Below are positions 17,819 to 26,307 of a stretch of DNA of 64,000 bases, one piece after another; position 1 is the first letter of the stretch; each line of letters begins with the position of its first letter. The notes under the pieces were generated by a model. The model was not told where the DNA came from and searched no databases. It worked only from the letters and a program-made list of their open reading frames with translations. The stretch lies in NCBI RefSeq assembly GCF_003259435.1, contig NZ_QLMA01000011.1:124001-188000 (forward strand). The letters are read 5' to 3'. Position numbers and translations under genes: made by a program. This stretch comes from Chitinophaga dinghuensis (lineage in GTDB: Bacteria > Bacteroidota > Bacteroidia > Chitinophagales > Chitinophagaceae).

Positions 17819-19255
17819 TCACACTTTATCCACACTCGAAATACGGATTGCCAGCGCATGCTTTAAACCTTTATTCTGAGCGGAAGCAGGTATGTTAATA
17901 ACGGTACTTCCATCTTTGGTTTTCCACACCAACTTACCAGCAGCACCGAGGATTTCCACACGTGCATTCTTAGTCGGAGTCAACCCTTTGAAGGAGATCG
18001 TAGCTGGCAGTTTTTCCTGCTCATCCAGCAGATAAATAGCATATACGCTACCGTCTTTCTTCCTGGTGAAGCATACTTTACCATCTTTGTAAGGAGCCAC
18101 TGCACGGGTACCGTAAATAGCCTCTCCGTTCAGGTGCATCCACTCTCCGATGCCTTTCATGGTAGTATAAGCGGCATCATGCAGTTCGCCATCAGGACCT
18201 GGGCCCACATTCAGCAGGTAGTTACCGCCTTTGGCTACGATATCCACCAGGTTGTGGATAATCACATTTACCGACTTATACTTATCATCTGGTACATAAG
18301 ACCAGGAGTTTGCCATCGTCATGCAGGTTTCCCAAGGATAGCTCAGTGGCTTATCAGGGATTTGCTGCTCAGGGGTACGATAGTTTTCATACTGACCATG
18401 AACACTGCGATCTACCACAATCAGTCCAGGCTGGTGTGAGCGAGCCATAGAAGCAATTTTAGGCATATCGATGTCCTGATCCTGCGGGAGCGTTTTGCTC
18501 CATGACAGAGACTCTTTGGTCTGATGCGTCAGCGGACGTACCCAACCTCCGTCCAGCCAGAGAATATCCAGTTTACCGTAATCCTTCATCAGTTCTTCAA
18601 TCTGATTGTAGGTATACTCTTTAAACTTATTCCATCTGTCCGGATATGTTTTCAGATCGTAGTTAACGTTTCTGTCTTTCGGTGGGAAGTAGCTCCACCA
18701 GTAGTATTCGGTATGCCAGTCAGGCTTAGAGAAATAAGCGCCGGCATGAATACCTGCTTTGCGGAAAGCTTCAAATACTTCTTTGGCAATATTGGCACGT
18801 GGATTTTTGCTGAAAGCCACATCTGGTGCAGTTACGCGATAATCTGTTTGTTTGGTATCAAACATACAGTAGCCATCATGGTGCTTAGTGGTAAAAACGA
18901 GGTATTTCATACCCGCGTCTGCGGCAGCTTTTGCCCAATGTTCCGGGTTAAATTTCACTGGATTAAATGTTTTACCCAGTGCTTCATATTTTTTCAGGTA
19001 GTCATAATAAGGAATACCAGCAGGTTTGCGCTGAGTCCAGCCTTCATCTTCCGGACAAATACTCCAGGACTCCACTACACCCCATTGGGAATAAGGTCCC
19101 CAGTGAATCAGCATACCGAATTTCCAGTCCTGCCACTCATCCAGTTTCTGTTGTACCGCCTTATCAGGCTCTGGAACATAAGGCAACTCTTCGTGCTGGG
19201 CCTGGGCGGTGAGTCCTGCCAAAGCCAGTCCGGCTGCCATTAATAGTTTACGCAT
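17819..19255 (-). CDS. Secreted alpha-L-fucosidase, GH29
   Basis: A 478-residue glycosidase that releases alpha-linked L-fucose with retention. A signal peptide (MRKLLMAAGLALAGLTAQAQ) directs export. The catalytic barrel shows KFGMLIHWGPYSQWG (about 46-60), LVFTTKHHDGYCMFD and the nucleophile Asp in LDILWLDGGW near residue 230. A C-terminal beta domain ends with an INIPASAQNKG segment. No lipobox is seen. The gene begins 2 nt after the beta-mannosidase stop, so translation is probably coupled. The pair suggests use of fucosylated, mannose-containing glycans, which is inferred from context. No SusCD pair is present in the window. Confidence 0.94.
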   Translation of the reverse strand: MRKLLMAAGLALAGLTAQAQHEELPYVPEPDKAVQQKLDEWQDWKFGMLIHWGPYSQWGVVESWSICPEDEGWTQRKPAGIPYYDYLKKYEALGKTFNPVKFNPEHWAKAAADAGMKYLVFTTKHHDGYCMFDTKQTDYRVTAPDVAFSKNPRANIAKEVFEAFRKAGIHAGAYFSKPDWHTEYYWWSYFPPKDRNVNYDLKTYPDRWNKFKEYTYNQIEELMKDYGKLDILWLDGGWVRPLTHQTKESLSWSKTLPQDQDIDMPKIASMARSHQPGLIVVDRSVHGQYENYRTPEQQIPDKPLSYPWETCMTMANSWSYVPDDKYKSVNVIIHNLVDIVAKGGNYLLNVGPGPDGELHDAAYTTMKGIGEWMHLNGEAIYGTRAVAPYKDGKVCFTRKKDGSVYAIYLLDEQEKLPATISFKGLTPTKNARVEILGAAGKLVWKTKDGSTVINIPASAQNKGLKHALAIRISSVDKV

Positions 19256-19257
19256 AG

Positions 19258-21831
19258 TCAGTGATTATATGAATCTATCAAAGTAGTTTTTCTCAAATGC
19301 TGTTGTATCTCCGCTGCACTGCGTGCGGTATGCAGGGTGATGGTTCTTTCTTCGCCTGGTAGCAGGTCAAAAAAGTTATCGCTGAAATGTTCATCTGTTG
19401 CATCGTCCAGGGAGATGTAAATGTTCCTGGCCAATTGCGTTGTTTTTACTAGCACCTTTACCTCGCCTGCTGCTCCCGGTTGGCAACGGATAGTCAGTTG
19501 CGGGTCTGTTAAATTGATTTCTTTCGCAATTGCAAAGTAATACAGATTAGGATTCAGAACGTTATCGTTAATTACCAATTGCGTATAGAATATTACCTCA
19601 TTTCGCTGTTTTCCTTTCAGGATTTCATTTACAGGCACACTATTTACCTGTATGCTACGGTCGTCCTGCAATGCATGCTTATTGCTATTTTTCTCCCAGA
19701 TCACATTTCCCTGTAAGTCTACCGCCTTCATTTTTATAACGGCAGTACCACGTTGAAATGCGTCTGTAATGAGATACGTGTTCAACTGACCATTCTCTTC
19801 CACCGTAGAAGTGATGACAGGTTCAAAAGCGCGCTTGGCGTAGTATTGCAGGGCTTTCCATCTGCCATAATAATCGCGGCCAGACCAGGAAGGTCCCGGC
19901 CAGCAATCGTTTAGCTGCCAGTACAAGGTACCCATACAATAAGGCATATTCCTGCGATGCGCTTCTATAGCCACTTTCATCCCTTCTGCCTGTAATACCT
20001 GGCTGAGATACACAAAAGCAGGGAAATCCACCGGTGAACGGTAATAGTGATCCATGTAAATTTTGATCGCGGTATTTCCTTTTGCAGGACTCTTCTGATG
20101 TGATTGCATCACATTGGAGAAGATATCGTAATCGGCCTTCGTAGCGAAGCTGTCGATTGTTTCCATAGCGGGGAACGACTGAAAGCCGTATTCACTCATA
20201 AAACGGGGAATATGCGTATTGAAGGCTTCAAACCATTCCATACCGTGCCAGATGCCCCAGTAGTGATTATCTCCTTTGGTGAAATCTTCTTTCTTTCCCC
20301 AGTTGCTGATGGGAGACGAGTGGAAATAGAATCTTCCCGGATCATTCTCCTGTACCATTTTTGGCAGCACTTCTTTAAACAGCTTGTTGTACCCTTCTAT
20401 CATGTGGTCATACTGACTATTCGTATAGGCATAACCGTTTTGCCAGCCCCAGTTTTTAATAGCAACAGCGACTTCGTTATTTCCACACCAAAGTGCTAAA
20501 GCAGCGTGGTGTTTCAGTCGGTTGATATTGGAGGCCGCTTCTTTTGCAGCATTTTCCAGGAATGCCTGATCCCATGGATATAACGTACACGCATACATGA
20601 AATCTTGCCACACCAATATTCCTGTAGCATCGGCCAGGTCATAGAACTGGTCGTCTTCATAAATTCCTCCTCCCCACACACGCACCATATTGAAATGGCT
20701 TTCCTGCATATCGTTAAACAGTTGCGCATATTTCTCTTTTGTAACACGAGGCAGGAAATTATCCTGGGGGATGTAGTTGGCGCCTTTCATGAAAACCGGG
20801 CGGCCATTGACTTTCACGTAGAAACTTTCTCCCAGGCTATCTGGTTTGTTGATTACTTCGATGGTGCGAAGACCCACATTTTTCTCTGTAAAAGCAACGT
20901 CTTGCTGGTCATTAAACAGCTTTACCTTTATTTGATACAGGTTTTGTGCCCCCATGCCATTAGGCCACCAGAGCTGCGGCTGCTTAATGGTCAGCGGTAC
21001 ATTTATTTCATTGATACCTTTTTTTAGTATAGCCGGTACCGTTATACCTACCACATTTTTCCGATTTAACACCGCAGTTACATTTAGCTTGTAACTACCT
21101 GCCACAGCAGCTTCTACAGTGATGGTATTTTTCACAACTGCTACGCCAGGTTTAATATCCTGCTGGAATGCGATATCGCGGATGGTTGCTTTATTCCAGG
21201 CATGCAAGGTTACCGGACGCCAGATGCCACTTGTTACCAGTCTTGGTCCCCAATCCCAGCCATAATGATAGGGCGCTTTGCGGGCATAAACACTGAGTGG
21301 AATATCGCTCACATCATTGCCTGCCGGATAGATCAGGCTATCCTTTAAGAACAGCGGCATGTCGTGTTTGATCGGGCTTTCCAGGGTTATCTGTAATTGA
21401 TTTTTACCAGGGTGTAGATACTTTTTGACATCCGCTTTCCAGGGGATGAACATATTATTGGTTGTGAGTATCAATTGATTGTTTAGATAGACGCGTGCAT
21501 ACGTATCCAATCCGTTAAATTCCAGCTCCAACATATCTTTTTGGAGCATCTCTGCCGATACTTCAAAGCTGCAGCGGTATAGCCAGTCTTTCTTATCCAC
21601 CCACTGCACTGCTTTTTCGTTGGCGCCTTTGAATGGATCAGGTATGAGCTGATGTGCCATCAGGTCTGTATGCACGGTACCAGGAACAGTGGCTGAACGC
21701 CAGATCTGTTCATCTGCTCTGGCAAATTCCCAGCCGCGATCCATCACTATTTGCTGTGAGTAAATCGATTTAGTAAAACATGTTAAAAAAAAGATCACCA
21801 GCAACCAGCGACCTGTCAGTTTCATTTTCAT
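19258..21831 (-). CDS. Beta-mannosidase, GH2
   Basis: An 857-residue exported glycoside hydrolase. A signal segment (LLVIFFLTCFTKSIYSQ) is followed by a sugar-binding jelly-roll domain (about 30-200), an immunoglobulin-like domain and the TIM barrel. The acid/base Glu is in LALWCGNNEVAVA (about residue 460) and the nucleophile Glu is in FMSEYGFQSFP (about 540). The substrate-binding segment YHYGWDWGPRLV is typical of GH2 beta-mannosidases rather than beta-galactosidases. It removes terminal beta-mannose from mannosides and N-glycan cores. It heads the operon with the fucosidase. A TATTTTTG -7 element lies at 21854-21861. Confidence 0.93.
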   Translation of the reverse strand: MKMKLTGRWLLVIFFLTCFTKSIYSQQIVMDRGWEFARADEQIWRSATVPGTVHTDLMAHQLIPDPFKGANEKAVQWVDKKDWLYRCSFEVSAEMLQKDMLELEFNGLDTYARVYLNNQLILTTNNMFIPWKADVKKYLHPGKNQLQITLESPIKHDMPLFLKDSLIYPAGNDVSDIPLSVYARKAPYHYGWDWGPRLVTSGIWRPVTLHAWNKATIRDIAFQQDIKPGVAVVKNTITVEAAVAGSYKLNVTAVLNRKNVVGITVPAILKKGINEINVPLTIKQPQLWWPNGMGAQNLYQIKVKLFNDQQDVAFTEKNVGLRTIEVINKPDSLGESFYVKVNGRPVFMKGANYIPQDNFLPRVTKEKYAQLFNDMQESHFNMVRVWGGGIYEDDQFYDLADATGILVWQDFMYACTLYPWDQAFLENAAKEAASNINRLKHHAALALWCGNNEVAVAIKNWGWQNGYAYTNSQYDHMIEGYNKLFKEVLPKMVQENDPGRFYFHSSPISNWGKKEDFTKGDNHYWGIWHGMEWFEAFNTHIPRFMSEYGFQSFPAMETIDSFATKADYDIFSNVMQSHQKSPAKGNTAIKIYMDHYYRSPVDFPAFVYLSQVLQAEGMKVAIEAHRRNMPYCMGTLYWQLNDCWPGPSWSGRDYYGRWKALQYYAKRAFEPVITSTVEENGQLNTYLITDAFQRGTAVIKMKAVDLQGNVIWEKNSNKHALQDDRSIQVNSVPVNEILKGKQRNEVIFYTQLVINDNVLNPNLYYFAIAKEINLTDPQLTIRCQPGAAGEVKVLVKTTQLARNIYISLDDATDEHFSDNFFDLLPGEERTITLHTARSAAEIQQHLRKTTLIDSYNH

Positions 21832-21853
21832 ACCGAGATGTTTGGAATAGGTT

Positions 21854-21861
21854 CAAAAATA
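21854..21861 (-). promoter_or_regulatory. Candidate promoter of the glycosidase operon
   Basis: The minus strand reads TATTTTTG (TAnnTTTG), 22 nt before the mannosidase start. A -33 element is not clear. Confidence 0.4.
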
Positions 21862-21908
21862 ACAATCTCAGAGGGAATCGGAAATAATACTTTTACGATC
21901 TTTATGGT

Positions 21909-22079
21909 ATGAAAAGCGTCTGGCAACAAATACTAAGATATTTCTATATAGGGAAGAAGGACCCTAATGCACCCAAAACGAGCTATGTGGCAATGATGCA
22001 TGGGATGAACCGCATCAGTATAATGCTGTTTGTTATTGCCATTATCATCATGATTATCAGGTTGATCAGAAGGCATTAA
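21909..22079 (+). CDS. 56-residue membrane protein, DUF6728-like
   Basis: A short ORF beginning MKSVWQQILRYFYIGKKDP, followed by MMHGMNRISIMLF and one membrane helix (about 38-52, LFVIAIIIMIIRL) with a basic tail. The layout (amphipathic aromatic N-terminus, KKDPN, MHGMN, single helix) matches from memory a conserved small Bacteroidota family, DUF6728. It is divergent from the mannosidase and precedes repeat-rich noncoding DNA. Function is unknown. The composition and family resemblance make it more likely real than chance, but a homology search would decide. Confidence 0.6.
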   Translation: MKSVWQQILRYFYIGKKDPNAPKTSYVAMMHGMNRISIMLFVIAIIIMIIRLIRRH

Positions 22080-22145
22080 CGCGGATTTTTTTCTCGCAAA
22101 GGGCGCAAAGGAAGAAAGGACGCGGTTTTTTTTCTCGCAGAGCAG
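22079..22145. repeat. Direct repeat pair, ACGCGG-T-run-CTCGCA type
   Basis: Two near-identical copies, at about 22079-22102 and 22119-22142, each read ACGCGG, a T-run, CTCGCA and then an A- or G-rich end. Between them lies GGGCGCAAAGG. This GCAAAG-type sequence looks like a dispersed extragenic repeat common in Bacteroidota intergenic regions (from memory). Confidence 0.6.
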
Positions 22146-22224
22146 CAGGGCAGCATAAGCAGCAAAGGAATTTGATGGAGAAATGGGGATGAAATGGCGG
22201 ATGTATTCTTATAGAGATTTTTAT

Positions 22225-22269
22225 ACATAAGCAGCAAAACATTATTCTCTGCTGCTTTGCTGCTTATGT
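22225..22269. repeat. 14-bp perfect inverted repeat plus a direct copy
   Basis: ACATAAGCAGCAAA at 22225-22238 and its exact complement TTTGCTGCTTATGT at 22256-22269, with a 17-nt loop. CATAAGCAGCAAA also occurs at 22154-22166 in direct orientation. It lies just past the lpxB stop but has no T-run typical of a terminator. Confidence 0.75.
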
Positions 22270-22290
22270 TGCTTTGCGAGCTAAAACTTC

Positions 22291-23394
22291 TTAACTGCGT
22301 GCGAAGTCATAGATTACTTCTGCCGCTCTATGGCTGGCATCTTTCTCTCCTAGCTTATGCCAAAGTGCGGCATAGTCGGCCGATAGCTCTCTCCTGCGGT
22401 TATCATCTTTCAGCAAAGCGGTCAGTTCTTTCAGCAGGTTAGCTTCAGTCAGATCATGCTGGATGAGTTCTTTCACTACCAGTTTATCCATTACCAGGTT
22501 GACCAGGGAGATATATTTTACTTTAATCAGGTTTTTTGCAAGAATATAGGAAACCGGATTCCCTTTATAGCAAACGATTTCAGGTACGCCAAATAACGCC
22601 GTTTCCAGGGTAGCGGTACCGGAGGTCACCAATGCAGCCGTCGCCTGACGTAAGAGGTCATAGGTTTTTCCTTTGACCATGGATACATTGGGATGTTCGC
22701 CAGTGAGACTTTTCAGGAAATCATCGTCCAGACTTGGCGCTTGTGCCACGATGAACTGATATTCCGGAAAATGCTTTGCCATAGTCAGCATGATAGGCAG
22801 CTTCACGCTTACTTCCTGTTTGCGGCTACCAGGCAGCACTGCGATGATAGGTTTATTCGCCAGCGGAAGATCGGCAGGTTTGGATTTTTCGGCCTTTATA
22901 ACCTCTACCAACGGATGCCCCACATATTCTACCTCGTAATTCCATTTATGGTAAAATTCCTGCTCAAAAGGCAGAATACAGAGCATTTTATCTACCGTAC
23001 GTTTGATTTTCTTTACGCGGTTTTCTTTCCAGGCCCATACCTGCGGAGAAATATAGTAAACTACTTTGTAACCCTGGGTTTTCGCCCATTCGGCGATGCG
23101 CATGTTGAAACCCGGATAATCTACCAGGATCAGTACATCCGGCTTAAAAGCCTCAATATCTTTCTTACAGGTATCGATATTACGGAGAATGGTACGGAGG
23201 TTCATCAATACTTCCACAAAACCCATAAAAGCCAGCTCCTTGTAATGTTTCACAATAGTGGCGCCGGCAGCTTCCATCATATCGCCTCCCCAGCCACGAA
23301 TGTCCGCAGTGGTATCCTGTTTCTTCAATTGCTTAATCAGGTTGCTACCGTGTAAATCCCCAGAAGCCTCTCCCGCAATAATGTAATATTTCAA
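22291..23394 (-). CDS. lpxB: Lipid-A-disaccharide synthase
   Basis: A 367-residue GT19 glycosyltransferase that joins UDP-diacylglucosamine and lipid X to form the lipid A disaccharide at the inner membrane. It opens MKYYIIAGEASGDLHGSNLI, the LpxB signature GEASGDxHG. Later motifs are DYPGFNMRIA, VWAWKENRVK, LPFEQEFY, LPGSRKQEV and VTSGTATLETAL. Length is normal. The gene is third in a leftward group with surE and a small membrane protein, 18 nt behind the latter. It shows the organism makes lipid A. Confidence 0.96.
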   Translation of the reverse strand: MKYYIIAGEASGDLHGSNLIKQLKKQDTTADIRGWGGDMMEAAGATIVKHYKELAFMGFVEVLMNLRTILRNIDTCKKDIEAFKPDVLILVDYPGFNMRIAEWAKTQGYKVVYYISPQVWAWKENRVKKIKRTVDKMLCILPFEQEFYHKWNYEVEYVGHPLVEVIKAEKSKPADLPLANKPIIAVLPGSRKQEVSVKLPIMLTMAKHFPEYQFIVAQAPSLDDDFLKSLTGEHPNVSMVKGKTYDLLRQATAALVTSGTATLETALFGVPEIVCYKGNPVSYILAKNLIKVKYISLVNLVMDKLVVKELIQHDLTEANLLKELTALLKDDNRRRELSADYAALWHKLGEKDASHRAAEVIYDFARS

Positions 23395-23412
23395 TCTGGT
23401 GTCTGTTAAAAA

Positions 23413-23712
23413 TTATCTGATCAGTTTCATCAGCAATATGGCAATCGCATACAGCATGGTTACCAGGAAAATGCCTTTAGCAGTGACATCTTTCCTGACG
23501 CGGGTGTAAAGATAAAACACTAGTCCATTTAACAGCAGACATATACTGGTTAATTTGGGTATCAGGTGATAGTTACCTTTCAGTTCCCCCAGGAATTGGA
23601 AAAAGTCGATATGCGACGGACGCACTGCAAACAGATAGTACAGAAAAAATGCGAAGACAGGCGTAAACAGTCCCAGCAAGATCCCTAAAGGTAAATTGTC
23701 TTTCTTAAGCAT
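23413..23712 (-). CDS. Small three-helix membrane protein between surE and lpxB
   Basis: A 99-residue protein with three hydrophobic segments, about 8-28 (LGILLGLFTPVFAFFLYYLF), 52-68 (KLTSICLLLNGLVFYLY) and 78-97 (GIFLVTMLYAIAILLMKLI). I see no motif. Its position between surE and lpxB, with gaps of 42 and 18 nt, supports a real co-transcribed gene, perhaps tied to envelope lipid metabolism (inference). I do not recognise the family by name. Confidence 0.7.
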   Translation of the reverse strand: MLKKDNLPLGILLGLFTPVFAFFLYYLFAVRPSHIDFFQFLGELKGNYHLIPKLTSICLLLNGLVFYLYTRVRKDVTAKGIFLVTMLYAIAILLMKLIR

Positions 23713-23754
23713 AGCATATTTATAATGGCGATAAAATGAATTCCAGTCTGTTTG

Positions 23755-24531
23755 CTACAAATCCTTCCACTTTTCTTCCAGTTCTTTCTTCAGCTTATAG
23801 TTGGTCAGATCAAACTGCACCGGCACCAGTGAAGCATAATTATTTTCGAGCGCCCATACGTCTGTATCTTCGCCTACATCACGGTTTTTGAACTCGCCGG
23901 TTAACCAGTAGTACTTTTTGCCGTGAGGATCTCTGCGCTCATCAAATTCTTCTACCCATTTGGCATCTGCCTGTCTGCATATTTTCAGCCCTTTAAAGTC
24001 TTTCTCCTCTACAATTGGGATATTGACATTGAAAAGGGTCCCTGCCGGCAGGTTATTTTGCAGCATGCGTTCAGTTACTTCCCGCGCCACCTTTGCCGGC
24101 AGGGAGAAATCTGCTTTATAATCATATTCCAGGAAGGAAAAGCCGGCAGATGGAATACCTTCAATAGCAGCTTCCATAGCGGCAGACATTGTTCCGGAAT
24201 AAATGACGTTAATGGAATGATTGGCGCCGTGATTGATACCGCTTACGCAGATATCCGGTTTTCGGCCCAGGATTTTGTCTCTCGCCAGCTTCACACAATC
24301 AACAGGCGTACCGGAACATTGCCATGCTTCTATCCCTTCAAAGATTTCCACCTGGTTTAAACGCAGGGGGACTCCGATGGTGATAGCGTGTCCCATGCCC
24401 GATTGCGGACTGTCTGGCGCCACAACTACCACTCTCCCCAGCGGACGTACCGCTTCAATCAATGCACGGATTCCCGGAGAAGTGATACCATCATCGTTGG
24501 TTACCAGTATGAGTTTTTCCTGTTCTGCCAT
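23755..24531 (-). CDS. surE: 5'/3'-nucleotidase SurE
   Basis: A 258-residue metal-dependent phosphatase that dephosphorylates nucleoside monophosphates and contributes to stationary-phase survival. The metal-binding Asp pair is in LVTNDDGITSPGI near the N-terminus. The conserved Ser is in VVAPDSPQSGMGHA and the Asn in CVSGINHGANHS (about residue 100), all positioned as in the family. Length is typical. It is first in a group with the small membrane protein and lpxB. A TAAATTTG -7 element (24555-24562) gives a short leader of about 17 nt. Confidence 0.96.
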   Translation of the reverse strand: MAEQEKLILVTNDDGITSPGIRALIEAVRPLGRVVVVAPDSPQSGMGHAITIGVPLRLNQVEIFEGIEAWQCSGTPVDCVKLARDKILGRKPDICVSGINHGANHSINVIYSGTMSAAMEAAIEGIPSAGFSFLEYDYKADFSLPAKVAREVTERMLQNNLPAGTLFNVNIPIVEEKDFKGLKICRQADAKWVEEFDERRDPHGKKYYWLTGEFKNRDVGEDTDVWALENNYASLVPVQFDLTNYKLKKELEEKWKDL

Positions 24532-24554
24532 AATTCACATTTTTACATTCTTCA

Positions 24555-24562
24555 CAAATTTA
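24555..24562 (-). promoter_or_regulatory. Candidate surE-lpxB promoter
   Basis: The minus strand has TAAATTTG, a perfect TAnnTTTG, 24 nt upstream of the surE ATG. Confidence 0.5.
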
Positions 24563-24614
24563 AGCGCTATCTGATACATTTTGCTTTAAAAGAATGTAAA
24601 ATATATTGGCTTAT

Positions 24615-25406
24615 TTATAGATCTGTGCGGGTTACTTTCCTGAAAACCAACCAGATACCTAAAGTGATATACACCACCATGGCGATTAAATACACATAAG
24701 TATCGTAGGTAGTAGTCCCTCCAGGCATGCTCTGGGCGAGCATTTTAGTGCCAGGGAACGGTAATAACTCATCTCCGGCCTGTAAGGGCAGTAAGCCTCC
24801 GATCGCACCCACACTCCGCTTCAGAATGGTCACCAGCGTCTGTTCTATCATCATGTTGTAAGCGAAATAGATGACAATACTCAAACCTGGTCTGCTTACA
24901 AAAACAGCGATCAGCAATGCGATGATCAGTTGTACCACCACTTGGAGGAAATAATAAAAAACAAAATTGAAACCCTCAAAGGTGAAAGATTTGGAGCCAT
25001 ATGCCATCCCCAGCAGCGCTCCCACAATGGCAACAACTACCAGCGACAAAACGGCCAGTTTCATCACCCAGAAAAGTTTCGCGAACACAAAATCTTTCCG
25101 TTCCCACCCATCAATGATATTCTGACGATTTGTACGGAAATTATATTCGTTCGTGACTATTACGATGAGCAGTATGCCATATAGACCAGAAACAAAACTG
25201 GACACACAGGCTACTGTCTGCCATACATCCGGGAAACTAAAAGGCCCCCCAAGTAAAAACTGGGCTTGTTTCAAATCTTTGCTACTGAAGATCTCAGCAA
25301 CGGTGTAATTCCCGGCAATGGGTATGATAACAGACAGGATCAGGATCACCCAGAAGGTACGGTAGTATTTTAATTTGAGCCATTCGGCAAGGATGATTTG
25401 TTTCAT
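24615..25406 (-). CDS. ABC transporter permease (ABC-2 type)
   Basis: A 263-residue membrane protein with six hydrophobic segments, starting MKQIILAEWLKLKYYRTFWVI. This is typical of ABC-2 permeases, which begin with a short cytoplasmic segment before the first helix. I chose the ATG at 25406 because it overlaps the ATPase stop by four bases (ATGA), a sign of translational coupling. A longer in-frame extension to 25499 would lie entirely inside the ATPase gene. Substrate is unknown. The pairing with one ATPase suggests an exporter of a small hydrophobic compound or an envelope component (inference). Confidence 0.85.
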   Translation of the reverse strand: MKQIILAEWLKLKYYRTFWVILILSVIIPIAGNYTVAEIFSSKDLKQAQFLLGGPFSFPDVWQTVACVSSFVSGLYGILLIVIVTNEYNFRTNRQNIIDGWERKDFVFAKLFWVMKLAVLSLVVVAIVGALLGMAYGSKSFTFEGFNFVFYYFLQVVVQLIIALLIAVFVSRPGLSIVIYFAYNMMIEQTLVTILKRSVGAIGGLLPLQAGDELLPFPGTKMLAQSMPGGTTTYDTYVYLIAMVVYITLGIWLVFRKVTRTDL

Positions 25407-26299
25407 GAGGCAGCGGTATGGGTGATTTCCAGGAATGCGGTTTCGAGCGATTTTTTGCGCAGTTGCAGATGTTTGAGCCATATACCATGGTTCGCGCACC
25501 AGCCGTTAATAGCGGCAGGATCAGGATTGGCAGTAAAGGACGCTATTACTTTGCCATTGGCGATAGTAGCGCTACTACAACCCGGATATTGCAACATCAG
25601 TCGCACCAGCTCTTCGTTATTACCAGCTGCCAGCTCTACGAAATCCGTGCGCTGTATCACTTCATTCACAGGTCCGGATAACAGGAGATTTCCTTTTTGC
25701 AGAATAGCTACGTGTGTACATACTTTCTCCACTTCATCCAACAGATGGCTGGCGAGAATGATTGTTTTCCCTGCTTTTGCCATATCATGGATCAGTGCGC
25801 GTACCTCCGCTATCCCGGCGGGGTCCAGGCCGTTGGTAGGCTCATCGAGGATGAGTACATCCGGATCGCCCAGCAGCGCCGCCGCAATAGCCAGGCGTTG
25901 CTTCATACCGAGGGAATAGGTCTTGAACGCATTATCTCTGCGGTCATAAAGTCCGCAAATCCGGAGTACGCGTTCAATATCATCTTTCCCACGCTGTTTG
26001 ATAGAAGCACTGATTTCCAGATTCTTCCAGGCGCTGAGATAATGATAAAAGTTAGGGGTTTCCAGCAGGGTGCCGATTTTGCGCCTTTCTGCTGCTGTAG
26101 CCGTTTTACCGAACAGTTGGAAACTGCCTTTATCGGCTTTGAGGACATCTGTAACGATGCCTAGCAGGGTTGTTTTGCCGCTGCCATTAGGGCCTAAAAC
26201 GCCGAAGACGCTGCCGGGTGGAACATCAAATGATACACCGGACAGCGCCTGGATGGCACCATACCTTTTGGAGATGCCTTGTAAGGATAATATAGACAT
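25403..26299 (-). CDS. ABC transporter ATP-binding protein
   Basis: A 298-residue ATPase of the drug/lantibiotic-export-like (CcmA/NatA-like) group. Walker A is GPNGSGKTTLLG (about 35-46), the signature is YSLGMKQRLAIA (about 135), Walker B is VLILDEPTNGLDPAG and the switch His is in ILASHLLDEV. A C-terminal extension of about 80 residues is common for exporters of this class. It starts 8 nt after the FadN-like gene and overlaps the permease by 4 nt, so all three should be one transcript. Substrate is not shown by the sequence. Confidence 0.93.
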   Translation of the reverse strand: MSILSLQGISKRYGAIQALSGVSFDVPPGSVFGVLGPNGSGKTTLLGIVTDVLKADKGSFQLFGKTATAAERRKIGTLLETPNFYHYLSAWKNLEISASIKQRGKDDIERVLRICGLYDRRDNAFKTYSLGMKQRLAIAAALLGDPDVLILDEPTNGLDPAGIAEVRALIHDMAKAGKTIILASHLLDEVEKVCTHVAILQKGNLLLSGPVNEVIQRTDFVELAAGNNEELVRLMLQYPGCSSATIANGKVIASFTANPDPAAINGWCANHGIWLKHLQLRKKSLETAFLEITHTAAS

Positions 26300-26307
26300 A
26301 GGTTTAA

